From: Bacteroidota bacterium
GTDB taxonomy: Bacteria > Bacteroidota > Bacteroidia > B-17B0 > Aurantibacillaceae
Direction: 5' to 3'
Length of the DNA: 64,000 nucleotides
NCBI GenBank assembly: GCA_021156365.1
Contig: JAJNDK010000001.1
Location: 62,001 to 126,000, forward strand
The notes beneath the pieces are model-generated. The model saw nothing but the letters and a program-made list of their open reading frames with translations. It did not search any database and was not told the DNA's origin. The translations under genes and the position numbers were made by a program. This document shows positions 61,465-64,000 of the stretch, piece by piece. How positions within the stretch are numbered: the first letter of the stretch is position 1; each line of letters starts with the position of its first letter.

Positions 61465-62031
61465 GTGGAAGAAAGCAGCATATTGAAGTTAATACAGGAA
61501 GGTGATACAGACACCTTTGAAATGATATTTAATAAGTATTACAAGCCACTCGTTGCCTATAGCAACACCATCCTGAAGAGCCACGACGAGGCAGAAGACA
61601 TCGTGCAGCAGGTTTTTATAACGGTATGGAACAAAAAGCAGGACATAGGTTCTGTTCAGTCGTTAAAATCGTATCTCTATCGCTCTGTCTATAATTCCAG
61701 CCTGAACAGGATCAAACAGCTGAATGTACGTCAGGAGTATGCAAAGGATTATGTACTGACGCATTCGGAAGGAGTAGGCACTGCCGACCGCCACAAGGAA
61801 TTGCAACAACGTATAGAAACGGCCCTTGAGCAATTGCCCGAACAATGTGGAAAGATCTTCCGGATGAGCCGGTTCGAACAGCTAAAATACCAGGAAATTG
61901 CCGACCAGATGGGACTTTCCGTAAAAACCGTAGAGAATCAGATGGGGAAAGCACTGAAGCTGATGCGTGAGAAACTGAAAGATTACCTGCCATTATTCAT
62001 CCTTTTTATAGCACAATATTTTGACAACTAA
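61465..62031 (+). CDS. ECF sigma factor (FecI-like)
   Basis: The 188-residue product starts at GTG and has region 2 (EMIFNKYYKPLVAYSNTIL, DEAEDIVQQVFITVW) and region 4 (LPEQCGKIFRMSRFEQLKYQEIADQMGLSVKTVENQM). This Bacteroidota type usually works with a FecR anti-sigma factor. FecR begins 11 bases before its end, and a STN-domain gene overlaps FecR in turn, so three genes form one coupled unit. Confidence 0.93.
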   Translation: MEESSILKLIQEGDTDTFEMIFNKYYKPLVAYSNTILKSHDEAEDIVQQVFITVWNKKQDIGSVQSLKSYLYRSVYNSSLNRIKQLNVRQEYAKDYVLTHSEGVGTADRHKELQQRIETALEQLPEQCGKIFRMSRFEQLKYQEIADQMGLSVKTVENQMGKALKLMREKLKDYLPLFILFIAQYFDN

Positions 62032-62998
62032 AGAGAACATAGACGAGCTGATCGGCAAATTCCTGTCGGGTGAAGCATCGCCGGAAGAGGCTATGCTGCT
62101 GGAGGATTGGAAGGAAGAAAGTGCCGGAAATCTTCAGTATTTCGAGGACTGTAAAAAAGTTTTTGAAGCGGCTGCCGGTATCCAATCGCCGGATATCGAT
62201 GTGCAAAGCGCCTGGGAGAAGGTAAGTACCGAAGCAGGTATTGGTGGAAAAGTGAAACAGCTCTATCCTAAAACGAAATACCTGAGCATTGCAGCCATGC
62301 TTCTGCTTGTGGTGGGTATTGCTTTTGCATTCCTGTATTATTTTAACTCAACGGATGTAACACCGATCAGTTATAAAACTGCCAATGAAGCACGATCAAT
62401 AACCCTGGCCGATCAGTCTGCCATCACACTCGCTCCGAATTCAGAGCTGAGCTTTTCGCAGGCATATGGAAAAACCACCCGGACCCTTCGGCTGAAAGGC
62501 GCTGCGTATTTTGAGGTGAAGCACAACGAAGGAATTCCTTTTATTGTAGATGCCGGTGATGTATATATAAAAGACGTAGGGACAAAATTCGATATCCGTA
62601 TGTCAAAGGATACCGATACTGTGTATGTACGGGTAGATGAAGGAATCGTATTGTTATTCGACAGCGCCGGTTCGGAGCTTACGATCAAAGCTTCGGAAAA
62701 AGCAGTGTATGTAAGATCCACAAAAAAAATAGTGAAGGCGGAAGAAGCGCAGGAAGTGAAACTCCCGGTACTGAATTTTGCCAATGCTGAACTTGCGGAT
62801 GTGGTAGCTGCGCTGGAGAAAGAATACGGAATAAAGATCCGGATTGAGAACATGGATCTGTATACTTGCCGGATCACCACACAATTCAATAAAGAACCGA
62901 TAGAAACCGTGCTGGCCATCATTACAGAAACACTTGGGGTCACTTATATTAAAACACCTACAGGTTATCTGATCAAGGGGAACAAATGCAACAATTAA
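62021..62998 (+). CDS. FecR-family anti-sigma factor
   Basis: A TTG start overlapping the sigma gene gives 325 residues. The cytoplasmic N-terminus (LIGKFLSGEASPEEAMLLEDW) binds the sigma factor. A transmembrane helix (SIAAMLLLVVGIAFAFLYYF) lies near 88-107. The periplasmic FecR domain (ANEARSITLADQSAITLAPNSEL, GAAYFEVKHNEGIPFIVDAGDVYIKDVGTKF) and a DUF4974 domain (NAELADVVAALEKEYGIKIRIEN) follow. It conveys a signal from an outer-membrane partner to the sigma factor. Confidence 0.95.
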   Translation: MTTKENIDELIGKFLSGEASPEEAMLLEDWKEESAGNLQYFEDCKKVFEAAAGIQSPDIDVQSAWEKVSTEAGIGGKVKQLYPKTKYLSIAAMLLLVVGIAFAFLYYFNSTDVTPISYKTANEARSITLADQSAITLAPNSELSFSQAYGKTTRTLRLKGAAYFEVKHNEGIPFIVDAGDVYIKDVGTKFDIRMSKDTDTVYVRVDEGIVLLFDSAGSELTIKASEKAVYVRSTKKIVKAEEAQEVKLPVLNFANAELADVVAALEKEYGIKIRIENMDLYTCRITTQFNKEPIETVLAIITETLGVTYIKTPTGYLIKGNKCNN

Positions 62999-64000
62999 GA
63001 TCAGCAATAGGATTCTTTATTCTTATGCTGCCCTTTTGTTTGTGGTCGCAGAATACTCCCTACCTGGAAAAGAAAATTTCCCTGAATAAAAACAACCAGG
63101 CTCTTACAGTTGTATTTAAAGAAATAAGTACGCAGAGTGGCGTGGTCTTTTCATACAATCCTGCTCAGCTGAACGATCAGCGAAAAGTAAGCATCAATGT
63201 ACATAAGACGCCTTTACGACTTGTGCTCGATGAATTGCTGAAGGGAAGTAAGTGCAACTACCGCATCAAAAAAAATTATATTATCCTTACACTGGATACA
63301 AAAACGCCTGCAGCTCCCGCTCCGCCTGTTGTATTGAACGGGTATGTATACAATAGCAGGGACAGCAGCCTGGTCGGAAATGCCAGTGTTTATATTGCTT
63401 CGGGCCGGCATGCCGCGGTTTCCGATCCATACGGGTATTTTTCTGTTTCGTATCCGAAGCAGCAAAACCTGGTATCCCTGTCCGTTGCCAAAGAAGACTT
63501 TTTTGATACAACACTCCTTCTGCTTAATCCCTCCAAAGAGAAAATACAGATCTGGCTCGAACCGCGCCTGAAAGCTATGCCCGATTTGCAACAGGTGGCT
63601 GCAGTAAAGGATAGTATACTTCCAGTTAAGATCGGGGATACGATTATCGTCACCAAAGACAACAGTCGTTTTATTAATTTCTGGTTACGCTTAAAAAAGA
63701 TGAAAAGCAATTTCCGGAATATCAATGATACCCTGTTCACTGATTTTTCTGTTTCCCTGTTCCCGCCGATCAGTACCAACAAGCTGTTATCGATCAATAC
63801 GGTGAATAAATTTTCGTTCAATATATTGGTAGGACATTCCAAAGGAATCCGCTATTTTGAGTTAGGAGGATTGCTGAATATCGACAACGGACAGGTACGC
63901 TATACACAGATCGCAGGATTGGGAAATGTGGTGGCGGATACGATGAAAGGCGTACAGGTGGCTGGGCTTTTCAATACCGTCCGAACGCAGGCAAACGGAT
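62986..64000 (+). CDS. STN / carboxypeptidase-regulatory-like / LA_2272-type surface-repeat protein, 3' truncated
   Basis: This frame is open from the ATG at 62986 to the window end (338 residues) and overlaps the FecR stop by 13 bases. A signal peptide (GFFILMLPFCLWSQ) is followed by an STN domain (ISLNKNNQALTVVFKEISTQSGVVFSYNP ... PLRLVLDELLKGSKCNY), then a carboxypeptidase-regulatory-like domain (LNGYVYNSRDSSLVGNASVYI, VSDPYGYFSVS). The last visible part (RYFELGGLLNIDNG, QIAGLGNVV and KGVQVAGLFNTVRTQ) resembles the GVQLAGLFN repeats of LA_2272-type surface proteins. It is not a TonB-receptor plug as far as can be seen. It may be the signal receptor for this FecR. Confidence 0.82.
   Translation, partial: MQQLRSAIGFFILMLPFCLWSQNTPYLEKKISLNKNNQALTVVFKEISTQSGVVFSYNPAQLNDQRKVSINVHKTPLRLVLDELLKGSKCNYRIKKNYIILTLDTKTPAAPAPPVVLNGYVYNSRDSSLVGNASVYIASGRHAAVSDPYGYFSVSYPKQQNLVSLSVAKEDFFDTTLLLLNPSKEKIQIWLEPRLKAMPDLQQVAAVKDSILPVKIGDTIIVTKDNSRFINFWLRLKKMKSNFRNINDTLFTDFSVSLFPPISTNKLLSINTVNKFSFNILVGHSKGIRYFELGGLLNIDNGQVRYTQIAGLGNVVADTMKGVQVAGLFNTVRTQANG

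Overview
The window is a 64 kb stretch of a Bacteroidota chromosome. The evidence is: promoters of the TTG / TAnnTTTG type, almost no Shine-Dalgarno sequences, type IX secretion (T9SS) C-terminal sorting domains of types A and B, an S46 dipeptidyl-peptidase, a GH92 mannosidase, a 287-residue primary sigma factor, a GAPDH with a long N-terminal extension, and a sigma/FecR pair. The menaquinone gene is mqnA (futalosine route), which fits Chitinophagales or Cytophagales better than Flavobacteriia; that placement is an inference. No tRNA, rRNA, CRISPR array, prophage or transposase gene was seen.

Layout. 0-7.3 kb: 3' part of yidC, a HAMP/SpoIIE phosphatase sensor, a sulfatase-modifying-factor-like secreted protein, an alkaline-phosphatase-superfamily hydrolase and a transglutaminase-like small protein. 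7.5-11.2 kb: secreted proteins and a TPR gene broken by two compensating frameshifts. 11.2-15.2 kb (minus): mutA and mutB with an ORF6N-domain gene lodged between them. 15.4-19.6 kb: four consecutive exported peptidyl-prolyl isomerases, two of them cyclophilin-FKBP fusions. 19.7-24.3 kb (minus): methyltransferase, B12-dependent radical SAM enzyme, S46 peptidase. 24.6-29.7 kb: ettA and an uncharacterised two-gene unit with a cytoplasmic FISUMP-domain protein. 29.9-39.2 kb: a run of exported proteins on the plus strand. 39.4-43 kb: isochorismatase-type hydrolase, Crp-type regulator and AhpD-like gene, then a tight SMI1 / DUF4180 / zinc-ribbon-HhH operon. 43-52.5 kb: T9SS type B adhesin-like proteins, ferredoxin, a 21-bp minisatellite, GH92 and TerC. 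52.6-56.8 kb (minus): GAPDH, rpoD, HtrA protease. 56.9-61.3 kb: CysZ/EI24-like protein, mqnA, TPR-PD40 protein, DUF1573 protein. 61.5 kb to the end: ECF sigma, FecR and a truncated STN-domain surface protein.

The most interesting non-gene signal is a dispersed palindrome (CCCGATAGCTATCGGG and a cousin CCCGAAACTTCGGG). It sits at the tip of three transcription terminators and of another hairpin, and once in frame inside the ORF6N coding sequence. REP-like repeats occur near 27, 38 and 39 kb, including a 114-bp tandem duplication that copies a gene tail. The rpoD gene alone carries a near-perfect Shine-Dalgarno sequence. A palindromic operator lies at about -41 of the AhpD-like gene next to its Crp-type regulator. 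Two T9SS type B proteins share an amidotransferase-like N-terminal domain.
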